Shown here in pieces: positions 53,850-62,923 of a stretch of DNA of 64,000 nt. The first letter of the stretch is position 1. Each line of letters opens with the position of its first letter. Source of the stretch: SUG1106 sp051883095 (GTDB taxonomy: Bacteria; Bacillota; Clostridia; Peptostreptococcales; Anaerovoracaceae); NCBI GenBank assembly GCA_051883095.1, contig JBJETB010000090.1, positions 1-64,000 of the forward strand, in the 5' to 3' direction. Both the position numbers and the translations under genes were made by a program. A model generated the notes under the pieces. The model did no database searches. It saw nothing but the letters and a program-made list of their open reading frames with translations, and was not told the DNA's origin.

Positions 53850-54488
53850 CTAAAAAATCTGCTTCAGAGCTCGTTTGATGTATTCCTCACCGGTGAGGCC
53901 CTCCTCCGGCACCCTGGACACAGCAGCAAAGGCCTCCGCCTTGCTGTAACCCAGGCTTACGAGGGCGTAAATGGCCTCCGTTCTGGCATCGTCAGCTTCG
54001 GCCGAGCCGGCTCCTCCATCAGCCCCTGTCAAGAGACCGTCACCTAAAGAGCCACCCGCCGCGGCATCCGTCATGCCGCCCAGTTTGCCGATTTTATCCT
54101 TAAGTTCAAGAATGAGCCTTTCGGCTGTCTTTTTACCCACTCCGTTGGCTTTGCTGATTTCCTTTACATCTTCGAAAAGTATAGCTCTTCTCAGTTCATC
54201 TGCTGACATCGATCCCATGATGGACATTGCCCCCTTGGCACCGATACCGCTGACAGTTATGAGCATGCGGAACAGATCCAGACTCTCTCTGTTGTGGAAA
54301 CCGTAAAGGCTGATATCATCCTCTTTGACAATCATTGCGGTAAAAACAGTTATCTCTTCGCCTTCGCCGTATTTATAAAGCGGAGAACCTGCAGGAATAT
54401 TTATTTCGAAGCCTATGCCGGAGGTCGTCTCTACCACTATTCCGCCGGCAAAGGTCATGGCATAATAACCTCTTATATATTTAATCAA
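53850..54488 (-). CDS. ruvA: Holliday junction DNA-binding protein RuvA
   Basis: 212 residues: N-terminal OB fold (1-62), central helix-hairpin-helix pair (LITVSGIGAKGAMSIM, ISKANGVGKKTAERLILELKDKI), a Gly/Ala-rich linker (about 140-165) and the C-terminal domain III that binds RuvB (LVSLGYSKAEAFAAVSRV). Starts 2 bp after ruvC. Confidence 0.97.
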   Translation of the reverse strand: MIKYIRGYYAMTFAGGIVVETTSGIGFEINIPAGSPLYKYGEGEEITVFTAMIVKEDDISLYGFHNRESLDLFRMLITVSGIGAKGAMSIMGSMSADELRRAILFEDVKEISKANGVGKKTAERLILELKDKIGKLGGMTDAAAGGSLGDGLLTGADGGAGSAEADDARTEAIYALVSLGYSKAEAFAAVSRVPEEGLTGEEYIKRALKQIF

Positions 54489-54490
54489 AG

Positions 54491-55000
54491 TTAAATTCCC
54501 TCCTTGATGCGAAGCTGACGCCTTCCACCTGATCCTGCCGAATGACCGTGACAGATGGCTGCTGCCAGAGCATCGGCCGTGTCGTCGGGCTTAGGCACCT
54601 TCTCCAGGTTCAGAATGGCCTTGACCATGGACTGCACCTGCTTCTTATCTGCTCTGCCGTAGCCCACCAGAGCCTGCTTTATCTGAAGCGGTGTGTATTC
54701 GCTTATCTTAAGTCCTTTTTTGGCACAGGCAAGCACCGCCACACCTCGGGCCTCACCGACCAATATGGCAGTCTTGGCATTGTTATTAAAGAAAAGTTCC
54801 TCTATAGAAGCCTCCTCAGGCTCGTATTCCTCGATTATTTCAGTAAGTCTGTCGTATAGCACCTGAAGTCTGTCCGGCATTTCCATGCCTGCATCGGTCA
54901 GTATGGAACCGTAGCCAACTACAGAAAAGCGGTTGCCTTTCATGTCAAGAATTCCATAGCCAAGTATGGCATATCCGGGGTCAATTCCCAAAATTCGCAT
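54491..55000 (-). CDS. ruvC: Holliday junction resolvase RuvC
   Basis: 169 residues: MRILGIDPGYAILGYGI with catalytic D7, EEASIEELFFNNNAKTA and the C-terminal DDTADALAAAICH acidic pair. The ATG at 55000 begins the family N-terminus. First gene of ruvC-ruvA-ruvB-queA, with a LexA box in its promoter; divergent from argR. Confidence 0.97.
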   Translation of the reverse strand: MRILGIDPGYAILGYGILDMKGNRFSVVGYGSILTDAGMEMPDRLQVLYDRLTEIIEEYEPEEASIEELFFNNNAKTAILVGEARGVAVLACAKKGLKISEYTPLQIKQALVGYGRADKKQVQSMVKAILNLEKVPKPDDTADALAAAICHGHSAGSGGRRQLRIKEGI

Positions 55001-55025
55001 TTCATTTCTCCCTTTTTCTTCGTAA

Positions 55026-55054
55026 ATTGTAACACACAAACATTTGTTTGTCCA
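55026..55054 (-). promoter_or_regulatory. ruvC promoter with embedded LexA box
   Basis: Minus strand: TGGACA (55049-55054), 17-bp spacer, TACAAT (55026-55031). The spacer holds CAAACAAATGTTTG (55037-55050), which matches the Gram-positive LexA consensus CGAACRNRYGTTYG at 13 of 14 positions and would block the promoter. Confidence 0.75.
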
Positions 55055-55062
55055 TATTTCTG

Positions 55063-55091
55063 TTGAAAAAATCCATTATTTGTGATAAAAT
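55063..55091 (+). promoter_or_regulatory. argR promoter with possible ARG box
   Basis: TTGAAA (55063-55068), 17-bp spacer, TAAAAT (55086-55091). TGTGATAAAATCATA (from 55081) over the -10 is a partial match to an arginine-repressor box, which would give autoregulation; the match is imperfect. Confidence 0.65.
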
Positions 55092-55152
55092 CATAACAAA
55101 ATTATTCCACACTTATTATAAACATGTAGTATCTTTATTTGTGGAGGTATGT

Positions 55153-55620
55153 ATGAGGTATTCAAGACAGAATAAGATTATTGAAATCATATCAAATAAT
55201 GAAGTGGACACTCAGGAGAAGCTGGCTGCCATGCTGAGAGAAAGCGGCTTTGAGGTTACTCAGGCCACCATATCCAGAGATATCAAGGAGCTTCAGCTGG
55301 TCAAGACCCTTTCCTCATCAGGAAAGTACAAATATGCAGTAAGCAGTTCCAAGGATCTGCCCGTGTCGGACAGATTTGTCAAAATCTTCAGACAGACTGT
55401 TACTTCTGTGGACCATTCAGGTAATATTATTATCATCAAGACGCTTTCAGGCTGTGCCAATGCCGCCGGTGAAGCCATCGATACAAGCAATATGCCTCAT
55501 ATCAAAGGCTCCCTTGCCGGTGACAACACCCTCCTTCTCATAGCAGACGACCCTGAAAACGTTCCTGCAATTATTGACGAATTCAACAATATGCTTTACA
55601 CGAGGGCGAAGAATGATTAA
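55153..55620 (+). CDS. argR: Arginine repressor ArgR/AhrC
   Basis: 155 residues: winged helix (about 1-70, with SGFEVTQATISRDIKELQL) and the C-terminal hexamer/arginine domain (GNIIIIKTLSGCANAAGEAID, GSLAGDNTLLLIADD). The ATG at 55153 has GGAGG 5 bp upstream; the longer reading from 55048 runs through the promoter. Overlaps recN by 8 bp, the usual Firmicute argR-recN pair. Confidence 0.96.
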   Translation: MRYSRQNKIIEIISNNEVDTQEKLAAMLRESGFEVTQATISRDIKELQLVKTLSSSGKYKYAVSSSKDLPVSDRFVKIFRQTVTSVDHSGNIIIIKTLSGCANAAGEAIDTSNMPHIKGSLAGDNTLLLIADDPENVPAIIDEFNNMLYTRAKND

Positions 55621-57235
55621 CCATATAAGCATAAAAAATTTTGCTATAATTGAAAATACCGAAGTCGATTTTGAGGACGGCCTAAACATTATTACCGGCG
55701 AGACAGGCGCCGGTAAATCTATTGTTATAGAGGCCGTCAGTCTGGCACTCGGAAGTCGTGCAGATACCTCGTCAGTAAGGACAGGCGCAGACAAGGCTGT
55801 GGTTCAGCTTGCCGGAGAGCTTGACGGCGAGGAAATCGTTATCACAAGAGAGGTTTCTGCTTCAGGAAAAAATCTATGCCGTCTTAACGGTGAAATCGTC
55901 ACACTCTCTCGTTTAAATGAGGTGTGCCGGAAGCTTGCGGACATCCACGGCCAGTATGACAACCAGTCTCTTCTGAATCCGGACTATCATATGGTGCTGG
56001 TGGATTCATACCATAAGGAGAAAACAGAGCCTGCCCGTGAAGCTGTATCGGAAAAATTCACTGTTTTTACCCGGTGCCGCAGCGAGCTTTCCGCCCTTCT
56101 TTCTCACGAAAAGGAAAATGCCCGCAGAAAGGATTTTTATAAATTCGAACTTGAAGAAATAGATGGCGCTAATCTCAGAACCGGCGAAGATACAGAACTT
56201 GAGGAAAGAATTTCTCTCCTTCAGAACAGCGAAAAGATCTTCGAAAGCATAGAAAAATCCTACGCTCTGCTGACTGAAGCCAGTCCTTCTCTCATCGACG
56301 GAGCCGGTGCCTGCCACAGAGCCATCGAAGAAATCGCCTCTTATTCCCGTGAGCTTGAAGGCATTTCCGGTGATCTTGGTGACATCTATTACCGCCTTCA
56401 GGACATAAGCCGCAGCCTGGGAGAAATGCGCGAAAACATATCTTTTTCTCCTGCTGAGCTTGACAGCCTGATTTCACGCCTCAACCAGATCGACAATCTT
56501 AAAAAGAAATACGGCTCTTCCATAGAAGAGATTCTGGCTTACAGAGATGATATCGCATCAAAGCTGGATAAGATAGACAACTTCGATGACGAAAAACGAC
56601 GTCTTGAGAAGCAGCTCATTGGGGCAAAAGATGAACTTATGGATGCCTGCACTGTTCTTACAGAATTACGAAAAGAAATCGCCGCAGAGCTCGAGACTAA
56701 AATTCTGTCTGAACTTTCAGACCTTAACTTCAAGGACGCTCAGATGAGAATCACCGTGGAACCTCTTCCCGCTCCTTCCGAGGAAGGCATTGACAGGATT
56801 GAAATTCTCATCTCCGCCAACAGGGGTGAGCCGCTGAAGCCGCTGTACAAGATTGCATCCGGCGGTGAGATGTCCAGAATTATGCTGGCCTTTAAGAACA
56901 TCATAAGCTCCTCTGACATGATTCCTACCCTTATTTTCGATGAAATTGACAACGGAATCAGTGGAATCACAGCAAGCATAGTAGCAAAAAAGCTGGGGGA
57001 AATTTCCCGCCATCATCAGATTATCTGTATTACCCACCTGCCGCAGATTGCAGCCGCCGGCGACAGAAACTACAGAATTTATAAGGAAACCGACGGAGAA
57101 AAGACTTTCACTCGTGTGGAAAAGCTTTCCGACGAAGAAAAGGTATCTGAGGTGGCAAGGCTTCTTGGCGGTACTACAATCACTGATACCACACTTCAGA
57201 GTGCCCGTGAGTTAATCGCAGGTAGCAGGAATTAG
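55613..57235 (+). CDS. recN: DNA repair protein RecN
   Basis: 540 residues of the SMC-like family: MINHISIKNFAIIENTEVDF, Walker A GETGAGKS near residues 30-37, a central coiled-coil region (about 150-350) and the C-terminal signature with ASGGEMSRIMLAFK, Walker B TLIFDEIDNGISG and CITHLPQIAA. It acts early at double-strand breaks. Starts inside the end of argR, so it is translationally coupled. Confidence 0.97.
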   Translation: MINHISIKNFAIIENTEVDFEDGLNIITGETGAGKSIVIEAVSLALGSRADTSSVRTGADKAVVQLAGELDGEEIVITREVSASGKNLCRLNGEIVTLSRLNEVCRKLADIHGQYDNQSLLNPDYHMVLVDSYHKEKTEPAREAVSEKFTVFTRCRSELSALLSHEKENARRKDFYKFELEEIDGANLRTGEDTELEERISLLQNSEKIFESIEKSYALLTEASPSLIDGAGACHRAIEEIASYSRELEGISGDLGDIYYRLQDISRSLGEMRENISFSPAELDSLISRLNQIDNLKKKYGSSIEEILAYRDDIASKLDKIDNFDDEKRRLEKQLIGAKDELMDACTVLTELRKEIAAELETKILSELSDLNFKDAQMRITVEPLPAPSEEGIDRIEILISANRGEPLKPLYKIASGGEMSRIMLAFKNIISSSDMIPTLIFDEIDNGISGITASIVAKKLGEISRHHQIICITHLPQIAAAGDRNYRIYKETDGEKTFTRVEKLSDEEKVSEVARLLGGTTITDTTLQSARELIAGSRN

Positions 57236-57260
57236 TTAAATAACATTTATACTGTTTAAG

Positions 57261-57293
57261 AAAGGCAGAACCTGAAACAAGTCCTGCCTTTTT
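57261..57293. terminator. Terminator between recN and the hydrogenase genes
   Basis: AAAGGCAG, a 15-nt loop, then CTGCCTTTTT. A run on one side and T run on the other, so it can serve the convergent recN and hydrogenase transcripts. Confidence 0.85.
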
Positions 57294-57305
57294 ATTATGC
57301 GTTAT

Positions 57306-59054
57306 TTACTTTTCTTCATAGTCCTGTCTCATATCCAGATTCCATGATTTGAGGTCTGTATGCAGCAGCTCGTGAGCTCTGTGTGACAGAGGCTTGTCCA
57401 GATACTCGCTGTAAGTCAGCTTAACTGCCGGATTTTCATGTGAAAATCTTATGTCACTATGCTTATCCAGACCGTAAAGCTTCTTTGCACGCTCGCCGGC
57501 AAGTTCCTCGCCGTCTCTGAACGGCTGACCGCCGCCACCTACGCAGCCTCCCGGACATGCCATGATTTCAACAAAGTCGTAAGCCACCTCACCCTTTCTT
57601 ACGGCCTCAACCAGCTTTCTGGCATTGCCCAGACCGCTGGCAACCGCCACTTTAAGCTGTGTACCTGCAAGATCAAAGGTAGCTTCCTTCCATCCGTCCA
57701 TACCTCTTACATTCTTAAATGCATCCGGATCAGGATTTTCACCGGTTACAAGGTAATAGGCGCTTCTGAGGGCTGCTTCCATTACACCGCCGGTGGTTCC
57801 GAAGATAACTGCAGCTCCGGATCCTTCTCCAAAGATATCGTCAAACGGCATATCTATAAGGTCCTGAGGCTTGATGCTGTCGCTTCTGATAAATCTGTCC
57901 AATTCTCTGGTGGTGAGAACCAGATCAACATCGCTTCCATGACCTGAGTCATTTACCTCTTTCACGCTTCTTTCATATTTTTTAGCTGTACAAGGCATTA
58001 TGGAAATCGAATATATCTTTTCAGGATCAACACCCAGCTTCTGAGCTATATAGGTTTTTGACAGTGCACCGAACATCTGCTGAGGTGACTTTGCTGTAGA
58101 AAGATCGTCCACCATATCAGGATACTGAGTCTTCATGAATCTCACCCATCCCGGGCAGCATGATGTGTACATAGGCCATGTGAACCTGTTTCTGTTAGCC
58201 AGTCTTGAAAGGAATTCGCTCCCTTCCTCCATGATAGTCATATCTGCACCGTAGTTTGTATCGAAAACATAATCGATACCTATCTTTTTAAGTGCACAGA
58301 CAAGCTTGCCCATAGTGGCGTCTTTGTCTTTAAGCCCTATCTGCTCACCCCAGGCGGTCCTTACCGCAGGAGCAATCTGAACGACTGTAATCTTATCAGG
58401 ATCCTCCAGAGCATCGTTGAGAGGGATTCTGTCATCTCTTTCTCTGAGGGCACCTACCGGGCAGTGGGTGATGCACTGACCGCAAAGTGAACAGTCAATA
58501 TCACTGATATCATTGTTTTCACGAACACCTATGGATGTTCTGTAGCCGGAACCTATAAGATTCCATACTCCCAGTCCCTGAATCTTTTCGCACACCTGAA
58601 CGCATCGCATGCATTTCACACACTTGGAGGCGTCTCTAATAAGCGGAAGGTTTATATCCCATCTGGACTTTTCTGCCACATTCTCATAAGATGTCAGAAT
58701 GATTCCAAGGTCATTGGAAATCTGCTGAAGCGTACAGTTTCCGCTCTTTATACAGCTTGCACAGTTTGCATTATGGTCTGAAAGGATAAGCTCCACATTT
58801 ATCCTTCTGTACCGGCGTACACGCGGACTGTTAGTCAGTATTTCCATTCCGTCCTGACAGACTGTATTGCAGGCTGTCACCAGCTTTTCCATTCCTTTTA
58901 TTTCAACAACGCATACCCTGCATGCCCCTATTTCGTTTATTCCTTTAAGAAAGCAAAGGTGTGGAATATGTATACCTACCTTTTCGGCAGCTTCCATAAT
59001 AGTGGTACCGTTTTTTACAGATACCTCCTGGCCGTTTATCATCAGTTTTACCAT
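57306..59054 (-). CDS. [FeFe] hydrogenase catalytic subunit
   Basis: 582 residues in order: 2Fe-2S ferredoxin-like domain (1 to about 75), His-ligated cluster (HNANCASCIKSGNC), two 4Fe-4S motifs (CVKCMRCVQVC, CSLCGQCITHCPVGA), then the H-cluster domain with all three signatures: L1 TSCCPGW (297-303), L2 MPCTAKKYE and L3 MACPGGCVGGGGQP, and a small-subunit tail. All cluster ligands are intact, so it should be active. Paired with a fused NuoF/GltD-like gene, the pairing described for the poorly characterised group A2. Confidence 0.95.
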   Translation of the reverse strand: MVKLMINGQEVSVKNGTTIMEAAEKVGIHIPHLCFLKGINEIGACRVCVVEIKGMEKLVTACNTVCQDGMEILTNSPRVRRYRRINVELILSDHNANCASCIKSGNCTLQQISNDLGIILTSYENVAEKSRWDINLPLIRDASKCVKCMRCVQVCEKIQGLGVWNLIGSGYRTSIGVRENNDISDIDCSLCGQCITHCPVGALRERDDRIPLNDALEDPDKITVVQIAPAVRTAWGEQIGLKDKDATMGKLVCALKKIGIDYVFDTNYGADMTIMEEGSEFLSRLANRNRFTWPMYTSCCPGWVRFMKTQYPDMVDDLSTAKSPQQMFGALSKTYIAQKLGVDPEKIYSISIMPCTAKKYERSVKEVNDSGHGSDVDLVLTTRELDRFIRSDSIKPQDLIDMPFDDIFGEGSGAAVIFGTTGGVMEAALRSAYYLVTGENPDPDAFKNVRGMDGWKEATFDLAGTQLKVAVASGLGNARKLVEAVRKGEVAYDFVEIMACPGGCVGGGGQPFRDGEELAGERAKKLYGLDKHSDIRFSHENPAVKLTYSEYLDKPLSHRAHELLHTDLKSWNLDMRQDYEEK

Positions 59055-60898
59055 TTAGTATCCCTCCCTCCTCTGAAGGAACCGAAGCCGTGGTAGTCAC
59101 AGCGCAGACATCTTGAAGCCTCCAGCATAGCTTCCTCAAGACTCATGCCCTGTTCAACCTCATCAAAGTCGTTTCCTCTCTGTTTAGCATATCTTTCTTT
59201 CATCTCAACTCGTCCGCAAGGCAGATTGTCGTTAGGGTCCGGATCAGGAATTTCAACGTCAACCTGAATCTCATGGTTGAATCCGAGATATGTATCAATA
59301 TTTGCTGCAGCAACCTTTCCTGCTGCAACGGCATTTATTACTGTAGAAGGACCTGTTACACAGTCGCCACCAGCATATATGCCGCCTACTGTATCAACTA
59401 CACTGCTTCTTGCAGCCTTGATGTTTCCTCTGAATACAGGGATACCGAACTGTTCAAAAAATCCGATGTCTGTTGCCTGTCCGATAGCAGAAATAATGAT
59501 ATCACATGGTATTTTCTGCTCCGGCTCGGAAGAGTCAACAGGTCTCGGTCTTCCTGAAGCGTCTGCCTGACCTGCAATCTGAGGTTTAACCCAGAGGGCC
59601 TTGACTTCACCATGCTTATCGGTCTCGATTCTTGCAGGGGCTTTGAGCTGAAGCAGGTCACAGCCTTCTGCAATGGCTCCGCCGATTTCATCAGGAAGGG
59701 CTGTCATGTCGTCTCTTCTTCTTCTGTAAACGATGCTTACATCAGTAGCTCCGAGCCTCTTGGCTGTCCTGGCTACGTCCATGGCAACATTGCCTCCGCC
59801 GATTACAACTACTGATTTGCCTGCGAAGTCAGGCATTGCATCGTCGCCGATTCCTCTGAGCATTTCCACCGCCGGGATAACGCCCTTGGCATATTCACCC
59901 GGTATTCCGATGCTCTTGGCATTATGAGAACCAATGGAAATATATATAGCGTCGTAGTTATCTCTGATTTCAGCCATTGCTTCCGGAGATGAAATGTCAT
60001 AGTCACACTTTGCTTCAACTCCGGTGGAAAGGATTGCGTCAATATCCCACTGCAGTCTTTCTCTAGGAAGTCTGTAGCTTGGAATTCCGTAACGAAGCAT
60101 TCCGCCCAGCTGAGCTCTCTTTTCAAACACGGTTACCTTATGCCCCATTATCGAAAGGAAATAAGCGGCAGAAAGCCCGGAAGGTCCTCCTCCTATAACA
60201 GCTATTTTCTTTCCTGTGTCGTCCATCTTTTCCGGAACCGGCACATCGCCGCAATTATCCACAGCAAAACGTTTAAGACCTCTGATGTTGATAGGGGCAT
60301 CAATGAGGTTTCTTCTGCATCTGGCTTCACAAGGATGTTCGCATATAAGGGCGCAGACCGTTGGGAAAGGATTGTCCTTTCTGATAAGTCTTACTGCATC
60401 AGCATATCTTCCTGCCTTTACAAGCGAAGTGTAGCCTGGTACGTCAACTCCTGCCGGGCACATGGCAACGCAAGGAACTGCCTGAATGTTCGACCTGATA
60501 TGTTCTGCGCAGGTTCTGTTTTTAATGTGGGATTCAAAATCCTCTCTGTATCCTCTTACACCTCTGAGAACCATATTGGCCGCTTCCGTACCTATGGCGC
60601 AGTCTGCCATGGCGCTGATGGCCTCCGCAGTTCTCTCCAGAAGTTTAATGGACTCCATGTCCTTTTCTCCGTCAATATCAAGGATATTATCGATGATATG
60701 CTGCAGCTGTCCCAGGCCTACACGGCAAGGTACACATTTTCCGCAGCTCTGTGAGTGGCAGAGTCTGAGGAAGGACGCTGTCAGGTCCACAGGACATTGT
60801 CCCGGTGGGCTTGCGATGATTCGTCTTTCAAGGTCTTTGTACAGACCTTCTACTGTCTTTTGAGCGGTATCACGCGATTTAATATATAATCTGTTCAC
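59048..60898 (-). CDS. Flavoprotein fusing a NuoF-type Fe-S domain to a GltD-like module
   Basis: 616 residues. Residues 1 to about 125 correspond only to the C-terminal NADH_4Fe-4S part of NuoF (C52, C55, C58 in SCGKCVPC); the FMN/NADH part is absent. Then a GltD-type Fe-S helical domain (CVAMCPAGVDVPGY, CALICEHPCEARCRRN) and two Rossmann folds (IAVIGGGPSGLSAAYFL near 236; SVVVIGGGNVAMDVARTAKR) for FAD and NAD(P)H; a CLRCDYHG motif ends it. Overlaps the hydrogenase by 7 bp. Probably passes electrons between NAD(P)H and the hydrogenase. Confidence 0.92.
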   Translation of the reverse strand: MNRLYIKSRDTAQKTVEGLYKDLERRIIASPPGQCPVDLTASFLRLCHSQSCGKCVPCRVGLGQLQHIIDNILDIDGEKDMESIKLLERTAEAISAMADCAIGTEAANMVLRGVRGYREDFESHIKNRTCAEHIRSNIQAVPCVAMCPAGVDVPGYTSLVKAGRYADAVRLIRKDNPFPTVCALICEHPCEARCRRNLIDAPINIRGLKRFAVDNCGDVPVPEKMDDTGKKIAVIGGGPSGLSAAYFLSIMGHKVTVFEKRAQLGGMLRYGIPSYRLPRERLQWDIDAILSTGVEAKCDYDISSPEAMAEIRDNYDAIYISIGSHNAKSIGIPGEYAKGVIPAVEMLRGIGDDAMPDFAGKSVVVIGGGNVAMDVARTAKRLGATDVSIVYRRRRDDMTALPDEIGGAIAEGCDLLQLKAPARIETDKHGEVKALWVKPQIAGQADASGRPRPVDSSEPEQKIPCDIIISAIGQATDIGFFEQFGIPVFRGNIKAARSSVVDTVGGIYAGGDCVTGPSTVINAVAAGKVAAANIDTYLGFNHEIQVDVEIPDPDPNDNLPCGRVEMKERYAKQRGNDFDEVEQGMSLEEAMLEASRCLRCDYHGFGSFRGGRDTKW

Positions 60899-60923
60899 CT
60901 TTCTCCTCCTCGTCTAACGATAA

Positions 60924-60952
60924 AATATAAAATACAACTTTTATAATGTAAA
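60924..60952 (-). promoter_or_regulatory. Promoter of the hydrogenase pair
   Basis: Minus strand: TTTACA (60947-60952), 17-bp spacer, TATATT (60924-60929), directly after the EamA stop. Shine-Dalgarno AGGAGGAGAAAGG lies before the first gene. Confidence 0.65.
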
Positions 60953-60953
60953 A

Positions 60954-61862
60954 TCATCCTTCGATACTTTTTTTCTTTTTTCTTATCGAACCGAAGTCGA
61001 TTTCCATAACCATAACACTTGCGACCATGAGAAATGCACCGAAATATGACTTTGGAGACAGGAACTCATGTGCAAAAACAACTGCAACTATTGCGGCAAA
61101 AACAGGCTCTAATGCATATATCACTCCTGTATGAGCTGCCGTGGTATACTGCTGGGCGATAGGCTGAACTACAAAAGCCACTCCTGTACAGAATATTGCC
61201 AGGAAAAGCACCGCTCCCCATACCGTAGTTGTAGTCGGAAAATGCGGCTGCTCAAATATAAGCGCAAGAACAAAATTGCAGACTCCTGTAACTCCCAGCT
61301 GGAATACTCCCATCTGATATGCATTTACCTCTTTGTGTGAAACCGCCTTTTCTGTGAGCAGAAGATCAATGGCATATGCAAAAGCACACATCAGGCAGAG
61401 CAGATCACCCTTGAGATTTCCCATATTTATGGAAAAATCGTCCTTAAGAGTCAGAAATGCTATTCCGATAAAACACATCAATACTGAGACAAGAACCTTC
61501 CTGTCCTGCTTTTCCTTCAGCACAACTCTGCTTATCAAAGGCGTAAATACTACCGTCATTGCGCAAAGAAAGCCTGAATTTGACAAGCTGGTATATTTCA
61601 CGCCGAAGGTCGCACCTATGTATACAAATACGAGTGAAATGCCTACAAGAACACTGTACTTAAGAGTAATTTTATTTACATTCTTAACTTTTTTCCATGT
61701 CAGTGCCGCTGCTATAAAGAATGCGCCCAGAAACCTGTGGGCATTAAGAGTAAATGGGTCCATATCTGCAAGGCTTATATCCATAAGGTAATATGATACT
61801 CCCCAGCAGAGAGTAACCACTATCAGCATTAAGTCCGCCTGCATCTTTTTTTTCTCATTCAT
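60954..61862 (-). CDS. EamA/DMT-family transporter
   Basis: 302 residues with ten predicted membrane helices in two EamA repeats (about 8-140 and 150-290; LCWGVSYYLMDISLADMDPF, TGVIYALEPVFAAIVAVVFAHEFLSPKSYFGAFLMVASV). A Lys-rich C-terminus follows. Substrate unknown; such carriers export metabolites or amino acids. Starts 3 bp after holA. Confidence 0.92.
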   Translation of the reverse strand: MNEKKKMQADLMLIVVTLCWGVSYYLMDISLADMDPFTLNAHRFLGAFFIAAALTWKKVKNVNKITLKYSVLVGISLVFVYIGATFGVKYTSLSNSGFLCAMTVVFTPLISRVVLKEKQDRKVLVSVLMCFIGIAFLTLKDDFSINMGNLKGDLLCLMCAFAYAIDLLLTEKAVSHKEVNAYQMGVFQLGVTGVCNFVLALIFEQPHFPTTTTVWGAVLFLAIFCTGVAFVVQPIAQQYTTAAHTGVIYALEPVFAAIVAVVFAHEFLSPKSYFGAFLMVASVMVMEIDFGSIRKKKKSIEG

Positions 61863-61865
61863 CCT

Positions 61866-62915
61866 CTATATCCTCCCTACAAGTAATTCCAATGCCAGAT
61901 TCTGCTCCAAAGCACCGGTTTTAATATGTCTGTCTGTTTCGTAAAGCTGAGAAAGAATACTTCTCAGTTTTTCCGCAGTGAATTTTTCTGCAAAGCCCAT
62001 AGCTTTTTTTACTCTGAACTCATGTATTTTAAGCTTGGAAGTAATAGCCGAAAGGCTCATTCCATCTTCTCTGAATTCCCTGACTTCAAGAACCAGTTCG
62101 AAGTGATTTACCAGAAGCCCTATAATAGAAAACACATCGCTTCCCGATGCCAGAATATTGTGCAGCAGCCCGAAGGCCGTATCTTTCCTGTTGCCGCTGA
62201 TCGCATCGAGAAAATTAAATACGAATGTGTCCATATCACCGTTAAGAGTGGCTGAGACGTCCTTCTCCGTTATCCTGACACCGTCAGAATATGCAATTAT
62301 CTTTTTTATGTCGTTTTCAAGATTAAATATTCTGTATTCAGTTTCTTTGTTATAGTATCCTGTCTCATCTATGAGATACTTAAGGATGTCCCTGCTGATG
62401 GAAACTCCTGCTGCCCTGAATCTCTTCTCTGCAAAAGCTGCCAGCTGCGGATAATCCAGCTTGTCGAAAAAGTAACATCTGCAGTTTTTTTTCAGTTCCT
62501 TAACAAGTTCGCTTTTATCTTCCGGCTCTGCTGTCGAAAAAATAAGAAGCGTTCCTTCATTAGGATTTCTGATATACTCTTTTAATCTTTCCCTGTCCGA
62601 TGCGGAAAACCCTCGAGGATTGGCAGATGACAGCGGTGCAAAATCTCTGGCCCAGACTACTTTCCTCTCCGAAAATATTGAAAAAGTACCTGCCGCCTCT
62701 ATAATCTGATCCGAAGTGCAGTCATCGGCGAGAACCACATAGTCCAGTGCTTCTGAAGCCGGATTCACGAAGCGCTTTACAAGAGACCCTGCTGCCCATT
62801 CCGTAAGATATTCTTCAGGACCGTACATAAACATTACAGGTGGAAAATTCCCCTCCTTAATGTCTGCATTAAAAGTTCTGAATGCATGTTCTTTTTTACC
62901 GAAATTTCCGGCCAT
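61866..62915 (-). CDS. holA: DNA polymerase III delta subunit
   Basis: 349 residues with HolA marks: FMYGPEEYLTEWAAGSL, LLIFSTAEPEDKSELVKELKK, ETGYYNKETEYRIFNLENDIKKI and the C-terminal clamp-loader collar region (ETDRHIKTGALEQNLALELLVGRI). It opens the sliding clamp. comEC-holA is the standard order, but rpsT, which usually follows, is replaced by an EamA gene. The ATG at 62915 matches the family start; a GTG at 62927 is also possible, as the ribosome site is weak for both. Confidence 0.92.
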   Translation of the reverse strand: MAGNFGKKEHAFRTFNADIKEGNFPPVMFMYGPEEYLTEWAAGSLVKRFVNPASEALDYVVLADDCTSDQIIEAAGTFSIFSERKVVWARDFAPLSSANPRGFSASDRERLKEYIRNPNEGTLLIFSTAEPEDKSELVKELKKNCRCYFFDKLDYPQLAAFAEKRFRAAGVSISRDILKYLIDETGYYNKETEYRIFNLENDIKKIIAYSDGVRITEKDVSATLNGDMDTFVFNFLDAISGNRKDTAFGLLHNILASGSDVFSIIGLLVNHFELVLEVREFREDGMSLSAITSKLKIHEFRVKKAMGFAEKFTAEKLRSILSQLYETDRHIKTGALEQNLALELLVGRI

Positions 62916-62923
62916 AGATGTGT

